Below are positions 1-7,590 of a stretch of 64,000 bases of DNA, piece by piece (the stretch's first letter is position 1; the number at the start of each line of letters is the position of its first letter). This stretch comes from an uncultured Eubacterium sp. (GTDB lineage: Bacteria > Bacillota > Clostridia > Lachnospirales > Lachnospiraceae). Both the position numbers and the translations under genes were made by a program. The DNA is taken from contig CAJUIL010000003.1 of NCBI GenBank assembly GCA_910586225.1, positions 62,001 to 126,000 on the forward strand, read 5' to 3'. The notes beneath the pieces are model-generated. The model was given only the letters and a program-made list of their open reading frames with translations, had not been told where the DNA came from and ran no database searches.

Positions 1-1223
1 CGGAAACTCAGCGAAGTATAAAACTCCTCATTCTGTGCAAAACGGACTGCAAATTTCCGGTACATCTTTTCACTGTCCTTTGGTCGGATCGTAAGCTCCA
101 TGTCTGCCCTGCGGCCTTTTATGCCATCCAGTCTGACTACTCCTGTCACTGTTACATTCTCATGTACGGTCTTATTCCGGCGCATTTCCAAAAGCTCCCG
201 CAGCGGTGCCTGGTACAGCCTTCCGTTCCTGATGGACAGTTCCCTCGGCAGGCTCATCTGCCCGTACCACAGCGGATGATCTGTCATACGCAGGCTGCAG
301 GTATCCCAGTTCTGCATCCAGCCGATCATCACACGCCGTCCGTCCGGCGTCAATATGGTCTGCGGCGCATAAAAATCAATTCCATAATCAACGGACTGGT
401 TGCATTCCTCCGTAAAGCTGTCTGTCATTTCATCATAATCACCGATCAGGCACAGGGTACCGTTTCCGTTGTGATATTCGAATCCCTGCGGCATCATATC
501 CTGCGGGCTGGTCAAAAGCACCCATTTCCCATCCAGCCTGAAAAAATCCGGGCATTCCCACATCAGGCCGAAACGGTTATTATTGGCGCAGAATACCTTC
601 TTATAGTCCCAGTGAAAGCCATTCGGGCTTGTAAACAGAAGGATCTGTCCGCTGCCGTCCGCCGGGCGGTTCCCTACGAGACAGCAGTAAGTGCCGTCGT
701 CTTTGCGCCACATTTTCGGATCGCGGAAATCAAATCTGCTGCAGCCTTCCGGCAGGTTTGACTCATCCAGCACAGGATTTTTTTCATACTTCTCATAGTC
801 GATCCCGTCGCCGACTGCAAGGCACTGTGTCTGCACTTCACTGACGCCCCCGTTTCTCTGACGTTCTCTTACCACACCGGTATACATCAAAAGCTGCCTG
901 CCGTCGTCAAGTTCTACCGCACTTCCTGAAAAGCATCCGTCCCTGTCATAAAACTCATCCGGCGCCAGTGCGGCCGGAAGATATTTCCAGTGCAGAAGGT
1001 CGCTGCTCACGGCATGCCCCCAATGCATCGGCCCCCACTGGGAGTCGTACGGATAGTACTGGTAAAACATATGGTATTCCCCTTTATAATAAGAGAATCC
1101 ATTCGGGTCATTCATCCAGCCTGTCCTTGCCGCCAGATGGAACGCCGGTTTTTCTTCTTCTTTGATAAGTTTTTCTGAAGCCTCTTCGTATTTACGGGCT
1201 TCCCGCAATGTCTGACTTGTCAT
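1..1223 (-). CDS. GH32 beta-fructofuranosidase / sucrose-6-phosphate hydrolase, C-terminus cut by window edge
   Basis: Glycoside hydrolase family 32 enzyme that cleaves beta-fructosyl linkages (sucrose, sucrose-6-phosphate or fructo-oligosaccharides). About 407 N-terminal residues are visible and the rest runs off the left edge. All three catalytic blocks are present: WMNDPNG at residues 35-41 with nucleophile Asp38, RDP at 166-168, and ECPD at 222-225 with acid/base Glu222. There is no signal peptide, so it is probably cytoplasmic and acts on sugar brought in by the ABC permeases of the same strand. The ATG at 1223 follows a GAGGAG ribosome binding site. It lies about 200 bases after the binding-protein gene, beyond a terminator, and has its own good promoter. 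Which fructoside it prefers cannot be told. Confidence 0.93.
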   Translation of the reverse strand, partial: MTSQTLREARKYEEASEKLIKEEEKPAFHLAARTGWMNDPNGFSYYKGEYHMFYQYYPYDSQWGPMHWGHAVSSDLLHWKYLPAALAPDEFYDRDGCFSGSAVELDDGRQLLMYTGVVRERQRNGGVSEVQTQCLAVGDGIDYEKYEKNPVLDESNLPEGCSRFDFRDPKMWRKDDGTYCCLVGNRPADGSGQILLFTSPNGFHWDYKKVFCANNNRFGLMWECPDFFRLDGKWVLLTSPQDMMPQGFEYHNGNGTLCLIGDYDEMTDSFTEECNQSVDYGIDFYAPQTILTPDGRRVMIGWMQNWDTCSLRMTDHPLWYGQMSLPRELSIRNGRLYQAPLRELLEMRRNKTVHENVTVTGVVRLDGIKGRRADMELTIRPKDSEKMYRKFAVRFAQNEEFYTSLSF

Positions 1224-1258
1224 GCTATCTCCTCATACCTTATATATTTTATTCTATA

Positions 1259-1287
1259 ATCATACTATACTCCTGCTAAACGGGCAA
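1259..1287 (-). promoter_or_regulatory. Sigma-A-type promoter of the GH32 gene
   Basis: On the minus strand TTGCCC (1287-1282) is followed after 17 bases by TATGAT (1264-1259), about 36 bases before the GH32 start codon. An inverted repeat AAACG-N7-CGTTT (about 1294-1278) overlaps the -35 box and could be an operator. This is inference from sequence match; no regulator gene is adjacent. Confidence 0.55.
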
Positions 1288-1305
1288 CACGTTTTGCGGA
1301 GTTTT

Positions 1306-1363
1306 AAAAAAGCTGCCGCATTAAGCAGGAAGAAAATCTTTCGCCTTTTCTTAATACGGCAGC
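1306..1363 (-). terminator. Intrinsic terminator after the binding-protein gene
   Basis: Arms GCTGCCGCATTAAG (1312-1325) and CTTAATACGGCAGC (1350-1363) pair with one mismatch, and on the minus strand the hairpin is followed by six T. It would end or attenuate transcription between the binding protein and GH32, giving the hydrolase a different level from the transporter. Confidence 0.75.
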
Positions 1364-1424
1364 ACTCCAGGGACAGTTCCTATACCCTGATTTTGTTTCT
1401 ATTCATAAACAACAGCCTGAACCA

Positions 1425-3185
1425 TTATTCTGCGTCTGCACCAGTTTCTGCGTCTGCACCAGTTTCTGCGTCTGCACCAGCTTCTGCACCGGCATCCGCA
1501 GCGGCATCTTTGCCTTCTTCAGCATAATAAGCATCCAGATATTTCTGGAAAATAGACAGGTATTCTTCCAGACCATAAGCATCCAGGTCTTTTAAGAACT
1601 GATCCCAGTCAGCATCTGAAAAACCGTTCATGATCCAGTCTGATTTCTTTGCATTGATCGTCTTTTGAATATCCGTCTGCAGGTGGGATATCTTTTCTGT
1701 ATCTTCTCTGCTCATAAATACATTCGGATATACATATTTTCTGTTCATATCCGGGGTATACAGATCTTTGATCCAGTCCAGACGGTACTGCGCATCATCC
1801 GGGCAGGTTACATATACGCCATAGTATTCATCCAGGACTGCCAGAGGCCCTGCTACGTTTTCTGCTTCACGTACTTCTACCGGAGATGCATCGCCCAGCG
1901 GCGCATGTTGGAGCATGTCTTCTCCATTTTCATTTTTGCCAAGTACGAAAATATCAAATTCATCATCCTCGCCGTAAGTACCCCAGTTATTCTGCGGAGA
2001 CTGGAACGGATCATACATCTGATCAATCCATGCACACACCAGTGCCGGATTTTTAGCAAGTGAAGTTACAACACAGCGTCCGCGGTCATATCCGCTTGTA
2101 AAAGAACCGTTCGCCGGTGTAAGGTTTCTTGTATCAGCCGTCAGCACTGGCAGCGGCACCCAGTCCTTCACATTATCAATGTTTCCGACATCCCAGGTAA
2201 AGCATACGCCGTAGCGGCCGGATTTTCCTTTGGATACATACGTAGACCATTCCTGTGTAAATGCTTCCGGATCAATAAGCCCTTCCTCGTACAAACTATG
2301 CAGCCATGCAATACCATCTTTGAAGCCCTGCTGTGTTGCAGAACAGATTACCTTCAGATCATCTGTAACCGCAATATGTCTGCCGGTATCTGCATCGCCG
2401 TAGCCTTCACCGAAGCCGTTTATGAGAATTCCCGGATCCTCGCCGCCATTTAAGATACAGGACATTGGAATAATGCTTCCGTCAATGTTGAACTCTGCCT
2501 GCAGTTTAGAAGCATTATCACGGAATGCAATCAATACCTGTTCAAATTCATCTACTGTTTCCGGCATTTCCAATCCAAGGAAATCCATCCACTTTTTATT
2601 AATAAAACTCATACTGCCGACCGTCTGTATTGCTGTCTTCTCGGAACCCAGCTGCTCGATCCATGGAAACGCCCAGATATGCCCATTCGTATCTGTACTC
2701 ATCGTTCTGTATTCCGGGAATTTGTCAAATACTGATTTCAGATTCGGCATATATTTGTCAATATAGCCTTCCAGCGGAATGATCACGCCCTGCTCGCCGT
2801 ATTTCAGCAGATCGCTGTCGCCAAACCCTGCGGTAAAGACAAAATCCGTCAAAGAACTCTTATTTGCCATTGCAAGCTTAATCTTATCGCCCCACTGGTC
2901 GCCCTGGATAGCCGTCCAGTTAATCTCTACATTGGTCTTTTCCTGCAGTCGTTTAAAGATCGTCCGGTTATTCGGTTCAGACTCCGTATTTGCCGGATAG
3001 CTGATCAGTCCGGTAAGCGTTGCTTTTTCTTTCAGCGGAAATTCCAGATCCGCGATATCTACTTCCTGCACCTCTCCCTGAGACGCATTTCCGCCTCCGC
3101 TGCTGCCGCATCCTGCGGACGTTACTACCATACCTGCTGCCAGCGTCACTGCCAGTACGCGTTTTATAATCTTATGATACTTCAT
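1425..3185 (-). CDS. Extracellular solute-binding lipoprotein of a sugar ABC importer
   Basis: Large (586 aa) family 1-type sugar-binding protein that would capture an oligosaccharide outside the membrane and hand it to the two permeases encoded just upstream. The N-terminus is a lipoprotein signal: basic MKYHKIIKR, a hydrophobic stretch, then lipobox TSAGC with Cys26 as lipid anchor, followed by a Ser/Gly/Asn linker. The length is typical of binding proteins that work with LplB/YtcP permeases in Gram-positive gut bacteria. The last about 30 residues form an unusual acidic repeat (AGAEAGADAETGADAE-like). ATG at 3185 has a GGGGAAA-type ribosome site. The operon order on this strand is permease, permease, binding protein, GH32, so a fructoside is the likely cargo; that is inference from context. 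Confidence 0.9.
   Translation of the reverse strand: MKYHKIIKRVLAVTLAAGMVVTSAGCGSSGGGNASQGEVQEVDIADLEFPLKEKATLTGLISYPANTESEPNNRTIFKRLQEKTNVEINWTAIQGDQWGDKIKLAMANKSSLTDFVFTAGFGDSDLLKYGEQGVIIPLEGYIDKYMPNLKSVFDKFPEYRTMSTDTNGHIWAFPWIEQLGSEKTAIQTVGSMSFINKKWMDFLGLEMPETVDEFEQVLIAFRDNASKLQAEFNIDGSIIPMSCILNGGEDPGILINGFGEGYGDADTGRHIAVTDDLKVICSATQQGFKDGIAWLHSLYEEGLIDPEAFTQEWSTYVSKGKSGRYGVCFTWDVGNIDNVKDWVPLPVLTADTRNLTPANGSFTSGYDRGRCVVTSLAKNPALVCAWIDQMYDPFQSPQNNWGTYGEDDEFDIFVLGKNENGEDMLQHAPLGDASPVEVREAENVAGPLAVLDEYYGVYVTCPDDAQYRLDWIKDLYTPDMNRKYVYPNVFMSREDTEKISHLQTDIQKTINAKKSDWIMNGFSDADWDQFLKDLDAYGLEEYLSIFQKYLDAYYAEEGKDAAADAGAEAGADAETGADAETGADAE
1429..1482 (-). repeat. Three 18-bp tandem repeats in the 3' end of the binding-protein gene
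   Basis: The unit TCTGCGTCTGCACCAGTT (plus-strand reading) occurs at 1429-1446, 1447-1464 and, with one change, 1465-1482. It encodes the acidic Ala/Asp/Glu/Gly/Thr tail of the lipoprotein. Unit number could vary between strains by replication slippage without breaking the frame. Confidence 0.85.
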
Positions 3186-3246
3186 GGTTTTTCCCCTTTC
3201 CTAATCTTTTCTTTTTCTATAACGGATGGAACAAGTTCTCCTAATT

Positions 3247-4146
3247 TTATCCTTTTACTGAACCTGCCATAATACCGGCATCAAAATATTTCTGGAAGAA
3301 CGGATACATCACTAACAGCGGCAGGCTGGAAATAATAATTGTTGCATATTTCAAAAGCTCTGCCAATTGTGCGCGTTCTGCGGTACTCTGCATATCAGCA
3401 ATCATGCCTGCTTCCGGCTGATTCTGAATGAGAATGGAACGGAGCACGAGCTGCAGCGGCTGTTTTGCTGCATCGTTCAGATAGATCATTGCATCAAAGT
3501 AGCTGTTCCACATCGCAACGAACTGCCACAGTGCCAGCACAGCGATAACTGGTGTACATACCGGAAGCAGGATCTTGAAATAGTACGTGATCTCATTCGC
3601 TCCGTCTACTTCTGCAGCTTCCTGCAGTTCTGCCGGAATGCCCTGATAATAAGTACGTGCAATGATCATATTCCATACGCTGAACGCACCCGGAAGGATG
3701 ATCGCCCACATGCTGTCCAAAAGGCCCAGGTTGCTGATCAGCAAATACGTCGGGATCAGGCCGCCCCCAAAAAACATCGTGATCACGAAGATCGCATTAA
3801 AAAACCCTTTTCCTTTAAAATCCGCCCTGGACATCGGATATGCTGCCAGAAGCGTGATAAATACAGATACTGCCGTAAATACAATCGAATAGATGACTGC
3901 GTTCTTGAAACCAACCCAGATCTGCGCATTGGACATAACCCTCTGGTACGCTGTCAGCGTCCATTTTTCAAAGTCAAACGTAATACCCTTATTCTGCAGC
4001 GTGATCGGATCCATAAAGGATGCCACTATAATATAGATCATAGGAATGATAATGGCAACGACAAACAGGCCGAGCAGAATATATCCGGTTGTGAGCAGCG
4101 CCTTATCCTGTATGGAGTATCTGGCAAATTTGCTTTTCTTTTTCAT
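3247..4146 (-). CDS. Carbohydrate ABC transporter permease (MalG / YtcP-LplC type)
   Basis: 299-residue inner-membrane permease of the binding-protein-dependent type. Six hydrophobic segments are visible, starting with TTGYILLGLFVVAIIIPMIY. The cytoplasmic EAA loop that docks on the ATPase is present (EAAEVDGANEITYYFKILLP). The C-terminal FQKYFDAGIMAGSVKG is characteristic of this subfamily. The start follows the stop of the other permease by 11 bases with an AGGAGG site, so the two are co-translated as a heterodimer. No ATP-binding gene is present in the operon. Confidence 0.92.
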   Translation of the reverse strand: MKKKSKFARYSIQDKALLTTGYILLGLFVVAIIIPMIYIIVASFMDPITLQNKGITFDFEKWTLTAYQRVMSNAQIWVGFKNAVIYSIVFTAVSVFITLLAAYPMSRADFKGKGFFNAIFVITMFFGGGLIPTYLLISNLGLLDSMWAIILPGAFSVWNMIIARTYYQGIPAELQEAAEVDGANEITYYFKILLPVCTPVIAVLALWQFVAMWNSYFDAMIYLNDAAKQPLQLVLRSILIQNQPEAGMIADMQSTAERAQLAELLKYATIIISSLPLLVMYPFFQKYFDAGIMAGSVKG

Positions 4147-4157
4147 TTCGCTCCTCC

Positions 4158-5108
4158 TTACAATCCCTTGCCGTCATTCATCTTCTCGACAATCTTATTT
4201 ACAGATATCAGCAGTATGACATTAATCACGGTATTGAACAGGCCTACTGCCGTTGAAAAGCTATAATCCCCGTCTATAAGACCTTTTTTATACACATAGG
4301 TAGCAATGATTTCCGATGTGCCCATATTCAGGTCTGTCTGCAGTGCATAAGCTTTTTCAAAACCGATGCTCATGATATTTCCTGCCTGCAGGATGAACTG
4401 GATGATTACCATATCCTTGATCGCCGGCCATTCCACTGCCTGGATTTGCTGCAGGATATTCGCACCGTCGATCAGAGCCGCTTCTTTCAGCTCCTGGCTG
4501 GCATTGGATAAAGAAGCCGTGTACATAATGGATGCCCAGCCTGCACCCTGCCAGATCCCGCTGACAATGTAAATCGTACGGAAAGCCTCCGGCATCGTCA
4601 TGAAGTTGATCTGGCTTCCCAGCAGCATGTTAATTGGTCCTGTAACTGATAAGAGGATTCTTACAATACCGCACAATACGATCACTGAGATAAAGTTCGG
4701 CATGTAAAGGACAAGCTGTATTTTTTGCTTCAGCCCCTTGCTCTCAATCCGGTTCAGCAGAAATGCGAGCAGGATCGGCATTGGGAACCCCCATAAAAGA
4801 CCGTAAATGCTCAGCTTTAATGTGTTAGCCAGATACTTGAGAAAGTCAGGTGAGGATAAAAATCTCTCAAAATACTTAAATCCCACCCATTCACTGCCCA
4901 GAATACCCGCAAACGGGTTGTAATCCTGAAATGCAATTGCAATGCCGCCCATTGGGATATACCTGAAAATGATGGTAAGCGCCAATGCCGGCAGCAGGAA
5001 GATCACATATAACTGCCAGTGCTGTGTAACATAAAGTAGCACATTATGCAATCCGCCCTGCCCTTTGTTCTGTTTCTGCGCGGAAACAGCTGTTCCATTT
5101 GTTTTCAT
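4158..5108 (-). CDS. Carbohydrate ABC transporter permease (LplB type), first gene of the operon
   Basis: About 316-residue permease, the partner of the next gene. Hydrophobic segments begin near residue 30 (LYVIFLLPALALTIIF). The EAA loop reads EAALIDGANILQQIQAVEWP, and the protein ends in the usual INKIVEKMNDGKGL. I chose the ATG at 5108 because it has a perfect GAAAGGAGG site 5 bases upstream; an in-frame ATG at 5168 would add 20 residues without similarity to the family and without a ribosome site. This gene opens the operon and lies downstream of a strong promoter in the divergent region. Confidence 0.92.
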   Translation of the reverse strand: MKTNGTAVSAQKQNKGQGGLHNVLLYVTQHWQLYVIFLLPALALTIIFRYIPMGGIAIAFQDYNPFAGILGSEWVGFKYFERFLSSPDFLKYLANTLKLSIYGLLWGFPMPILLAFLLNRIESKGLKQKIQLVLYMPNFISVIVLCGIVRILLSVTGPINMLLGSQINFMTMPEAFRTIYIVSGIWQGAGWASIMYTASLSNASQELKEAALIDGANILQQIQAVEWPAIKDMVIIQFILQAGNIMSIGFEKAYALQTDLNMGTSEIIATYVYKKGLIDGDYSFSTAVGLFNTVINVILLISVNKIVEKMNDGKGL

Positions 5109-5222
5109 AATTTCCTCCTTTCTTTTTAAAACCTTTCCCGCAGCCTCACATCCGCCTTCTGTAAACAAACGTTACATTTACATTGTGCATTTGTAAAATT
5201 ACGTTTCAGATTTGTTATTGTT

Positions 5223-5251
5223 AATATACCAGAACTATTTTGTACAGTCAA
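5223..5251 (-). promoter_or_regulatory. Promoter of the sugar ABC operon
   Basis: Minus strand TTGACT (5251-5246), 17-base spacer, TATATT (5228-5223), about 115 bases before the first permease. The whole gap 5109-5467 is AT-rich and holds two divergent promoters; I see no clear operator palindrome or riboswitch in it. Confidence 0.65.
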
Positions 5252-5376
5252 TCTATTTTTTGTCATTTGCACCCATAAATCTGAACATTTAGTAGTTTTA
5301 TATAAAAAAACGCACAAAAAATTGTGAAATATTCCGTCTTGATTTTATCAAAATTATAATTTTTCATTTTTTACAT

Positions 5377-5406
5377 TTGACAAACACACTTCATGCATTA
5401 TATAAT
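5377..5406 (+). promoter_or_regulatory. Consensus promoter of the DUF624 operon
   Basis: TTGACA (5377-5382) and TATAAT (5401-5406), both perfect, separated by 18 bases and about 60 bases upstream of the DUF624 start. Confidence 0.7.
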
Positions 5407-5467
5407 AAAAACAGGATTTGTATGTTACAATATATGCAAATAACAACTTATAAAAAGGAGGATCATT

Positions 5468-6127
5468 ATGAGCGAATTTTTTAACCCGGACAATTCCATC
5501 ATGCGTTTTATCACTAAGATCGCCAACAGTGTTTATTTAAACATCCTGTGGCTGGTCTGCAGCCTGCCGGTCGTTACCATCGGCGCTTCTACCACATCCC
5601 TGTTCTATGTCACGCTGAAAATGGCCAAAAACGAAGAAGGCAATATCACCGCCGCCTTTTTCCGTTCCTTCCGGGACAATTTCAAACAGGCTACAAAAAT
5701 ATGGCTGATTCTTCTGGCAGCCGGCATTGTCTTTGCTTTGGACGGATATGTCTTTTACCATATGCGGTTTGAAAATATGCTCTGGACCATCGGAACCTCC
5801 ATATTCCTCGTTGCCCTTGCCGCCTATGCCATCATCCTGATGTACATCTTTCCGCTGCTGGCAAGATTTGACAATACCACATTTGCCATGTTTAAAAATT
5901 CGCTTTTCATCGGTATGCGCTTTTTCCTGTGCACCGTGCTCATGGCTGTCATCTATTTTGTCATGCTATTTGTAGTGATCAATATCTTCACCCCGGCGGT
6001 CATATTCGGTGAAGGGCTGTGTGCACTGCTCTGCTCCTGCCTGCTTTCTAATATACTGCTGATGTGCCAAAAGCAGGATGAAAAAACCGATACGCAAAAA
6101 GCGGCCGCTGACCTGCCGCACCTGTAA
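5468..6127 (+). CDS. DUF624 (YesL family) membrane protein
   Basis: 219-residue integral membrane protein of the YesL/DUF624 family, found in carbohydrate-utilisation loci of Firmicutes; its biochemical role is not known. The N-terminus with MSEFFNPDNSIMRFITKIANSVYLNILW is typical, followed by about five hydrophobic segments and a charged C-terminal tail. Start ATG has AAAAAGGAGG 7 bases upstream. It is divergent from the sugar ABC operon, as in other YesL loci, and is followed after 62 bases by a second membrane-anchored protein with its own AGGAGG site, so the two are probably one operon. Confidence 0.85.
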   Translation: MSEFFNPDNSIMRFITKIANSVYLNILWLVCSLPVVTIGASTTSLFYVTLKMAKNEEGNITAAFFRSFRDNFKQATKIWLILLAAGIVFALDGYVFYHMRFENMLWTIGTSIFLVALAAYAIILMYIFPLLARFDNTTFAMFKNSLFIGMRFFLCTVLMAVIYFVMLFVVINIFTPAVIFGEGLCALLCSCLLSNILLMCQKQDEKTDTQKAAADLPHL

Positions 6128-6189
6128 AACCCTGTTACAGCGTCCATGCACATTTCACGCAATAAAGAAATACGTACAAGGAGGACCTT

Positions 6190-6957
6190 ATGCTGACAGC
6201 TCAAAAACAGACAGAAAAAAAGAATACTTTTCAACCAAAAGAACACTCCTTCCTTCAAAGCCTGCGCGAAAAGAAAAAACTGCACGATCTGCTGCAGTAT
6301 CTGTGGGACTACTACAAACTGCCTCTTGCGGCTGCAGCCATTGCGGTCTATATTGTCCTGTATGCCGCATACAGCCATTTCACCCATAAAGATACCACGC
6401 TATATGCTGCGCTGGTCAATGTTGCCGTTGGAGACACTTTAACAGAAGAATTAAGCAGCCGGTTTTTAACCGCACAGAATCTGAACCCTGATAAGAACAC
6501 TTTCCGCCTGTATTCCGGCCTGTACCTGACCGAGGATGAAAACAATATCTATCACGAATACACCTATGCCTCCCGCATGAAGATTCTGGCCTCCATCGAC
6601 GCGGAACAGCTGGATGTGGCTCTCATGGACAAAGAAGCCTTTGACGCCTTTTCCCAGAAAGGCTATCTGTATAACCTGGACAAACTGCTGGCTAAGCAGG
6701 CTCCTGCCCTGCATCAGCAGCTTGCGCCGTATTTTGTAACAAACGTTGAGATTTTGGAAGATAATGCCGAAGATCTTCTTTTTGACAGCTCTGCTGTTTA
6801 TCATGCCGATACGGAAGAATACCCGATGGGACTGGACCTGTCTGATTCCCCTTTGATCAAAAAAGGCAGGTTTCCGGAAACCGTCTATCTGGGAATCATT
6901 AAAAATTCTCCCAGAATGCATACGGTCCTGGATTATCTGGAATATTTGTTTTCTTAA
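6190..6957 (+). CDS. Unrecognised membrane-anchored protein downstream of DUF624
   Basis: 255 residues, not recognised. The N-terminal about 45 residues are charged and cytoplasmic-like (KKNTFQPKEHSFLQSLREKKK), then one hydrophobic segment around residues 47-62 (LPLAAAAIAVYIVLYAAY), then a long, probably extracellular domain rich in Asp/Glu/Leu. The extracytoplasmic part (for example ILASIDAEQLDVALMDKEAF) reads like a binding-protein-type domain, but this is not secure. It has an AAGGAGG site before the ATG and sits in the DUF624 operon beside a sugar transporter, so a link to sugar uptake or sensing is possible. Confidence 0.7.
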   Translation: MLTAQKQTEKKNTFQPKEHSFLQSLREKKKLHDLLQYLWDYYKLPLAAAAIAVYIVLYAAYSHFTHKDTTLYAALVNVAVGDTLTEELSSRFLTAQNLNPDKNTFRLYSGLYLTEDENNIYHEYTYASRMKILASIDAEQLDVALMDKEAFDAFSQKGYLYNLDKLLAKQAPALHQQLAPYFVTNVEILEDNAEDLLFDSSAVYHADTEEYPMGLDLSDSPLIKKGRFPETVYLGIIKNSPRMHTVLDYLEYLFS

Positions 6958-6963
6958 TTCATA

Positions 6964-7014
6964 AAGCGGCTGGTGCAGTCAGGAATTTTGAACTTCTGAC
7001 TGCACCAGCCGCTT
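6964..7014 (+). terminator. Long perfect hairpin after the DUF624 operon
   Basis: A 19-base perfect inverted repeat (6964-6982 with 6996-7014, loop 13) begins 6 bases after the stop codon. The stem is unusually long for a terminator and the following T tract is weak (TATACTTTAT), but the position fits a terminator. Confidence 0.6.
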
Positions 7015-7024
7015 ATACTTTATA

Positions 7025-7291
7025 TCAGCATTCCACAAAGGACTCAAAGATTTCATGTTCCCGATACCGAATCCAGCGATCTTCTTCCGGTTTTCTTTTA
7101 TTCCTGCTTAGTCTGCCATCCTGAATGTACTGCGCTTTTTCAATATATTCAGAATTAATTGTTTCTGCCTTTTTGCTAAAATCTCTTGCAAACGCCCTGG
7201 AAAAAGTATACTCATCCTGAAACTTTGCAGAGCCCAGAAAATTGTCAACCTTTTCATCCGGCGTTTTGGAATGAAGCAGTCCAAATGGCAT
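7025..7291 (-). CDS. Unrecognised 88-residue open frame, probably the remnant end of a gene
   Basis: Encodes a basic, Glu/Lys-rich segment ending in EIFESFVEC. I do not recognise it with confidence; a stretch FQDEYTFSRAFARDF is faintly like the last helix of AraC-type DNA-binding domains. It overlaps and follows the broken LysR sequence in another frame, has no good ribosome site at its first ATG, and is most likely part of a decayed region. Confidence 0.3.
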   Translation of the reverse strand: MPFGLLHSKTPDEKVDNFLGSAKFQDEYTFSRAFARDFSKKAETINSEYIEKAQYIQDGRLSRNKRKPEEDRWIRYREHEIFESFVEC

Positions 7292-7514
7292 CTCATATTC
7301 CCAGTGGCCGCTTTCGCCCTGTCTGCGATCTCACCACAGTAGCGGATCAGATCTTTTGCGTCCTGATAGAGTGAATTTACCTGCTTTTGTCAGCGATCAG
7401 ATTGATCTGCTTGATCACCGCAGATGGTGTAACAAATACCGCATCCGCGGCTTTTGAAAAACTTCCTGCATCTGCTACCTGCAGGAACATATTCAGATGT
7501 TCATCGTAAAGCAT
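7280..7514 (-). pseudogene. Broken LysR-family regulator, N-terminal part
   Basis: From ATG at 7514, preceded by AAGAAGG, the frame encodes a canonical LysR winged-helix start: residues NMFLQVADAGSFSKAADA followed by VTPSAVIKQIN. It stops at TAA after about 45 residues (near 7376). In a shifted frame the linker helix continues (LYQDAKDLIRYCGEIADRA), so an internal deletion and frame change have destroyed the gene; the effector-binding domain is missing. The flavin reductase about 1.2 kb away is the kind of gene LysR proteins often control, but any link is speculative. Confidence 0.65.
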
Positions 7515-7590
7515 ATCTGACCTTCTTTCTGAAAAATAGTTACTGTTTACGGTTCAGAAACGAGCACTGGCTGCGCATTCACAAAAGAAC

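Noticed and set aside
162..761. 200-residue open frame on the plus strand at the left edge
   Set aside because: It is antisense to the GH32 gene, which has all catalytic motifs.
3367..4266. 300-residue open frame on the plus strand opposite the permease gene
   Set aside because: It is antisense to a well-supported permease, has no ribosome site, and its sequence is low-complexity with many His/Arg residues typical of a shadow frame.
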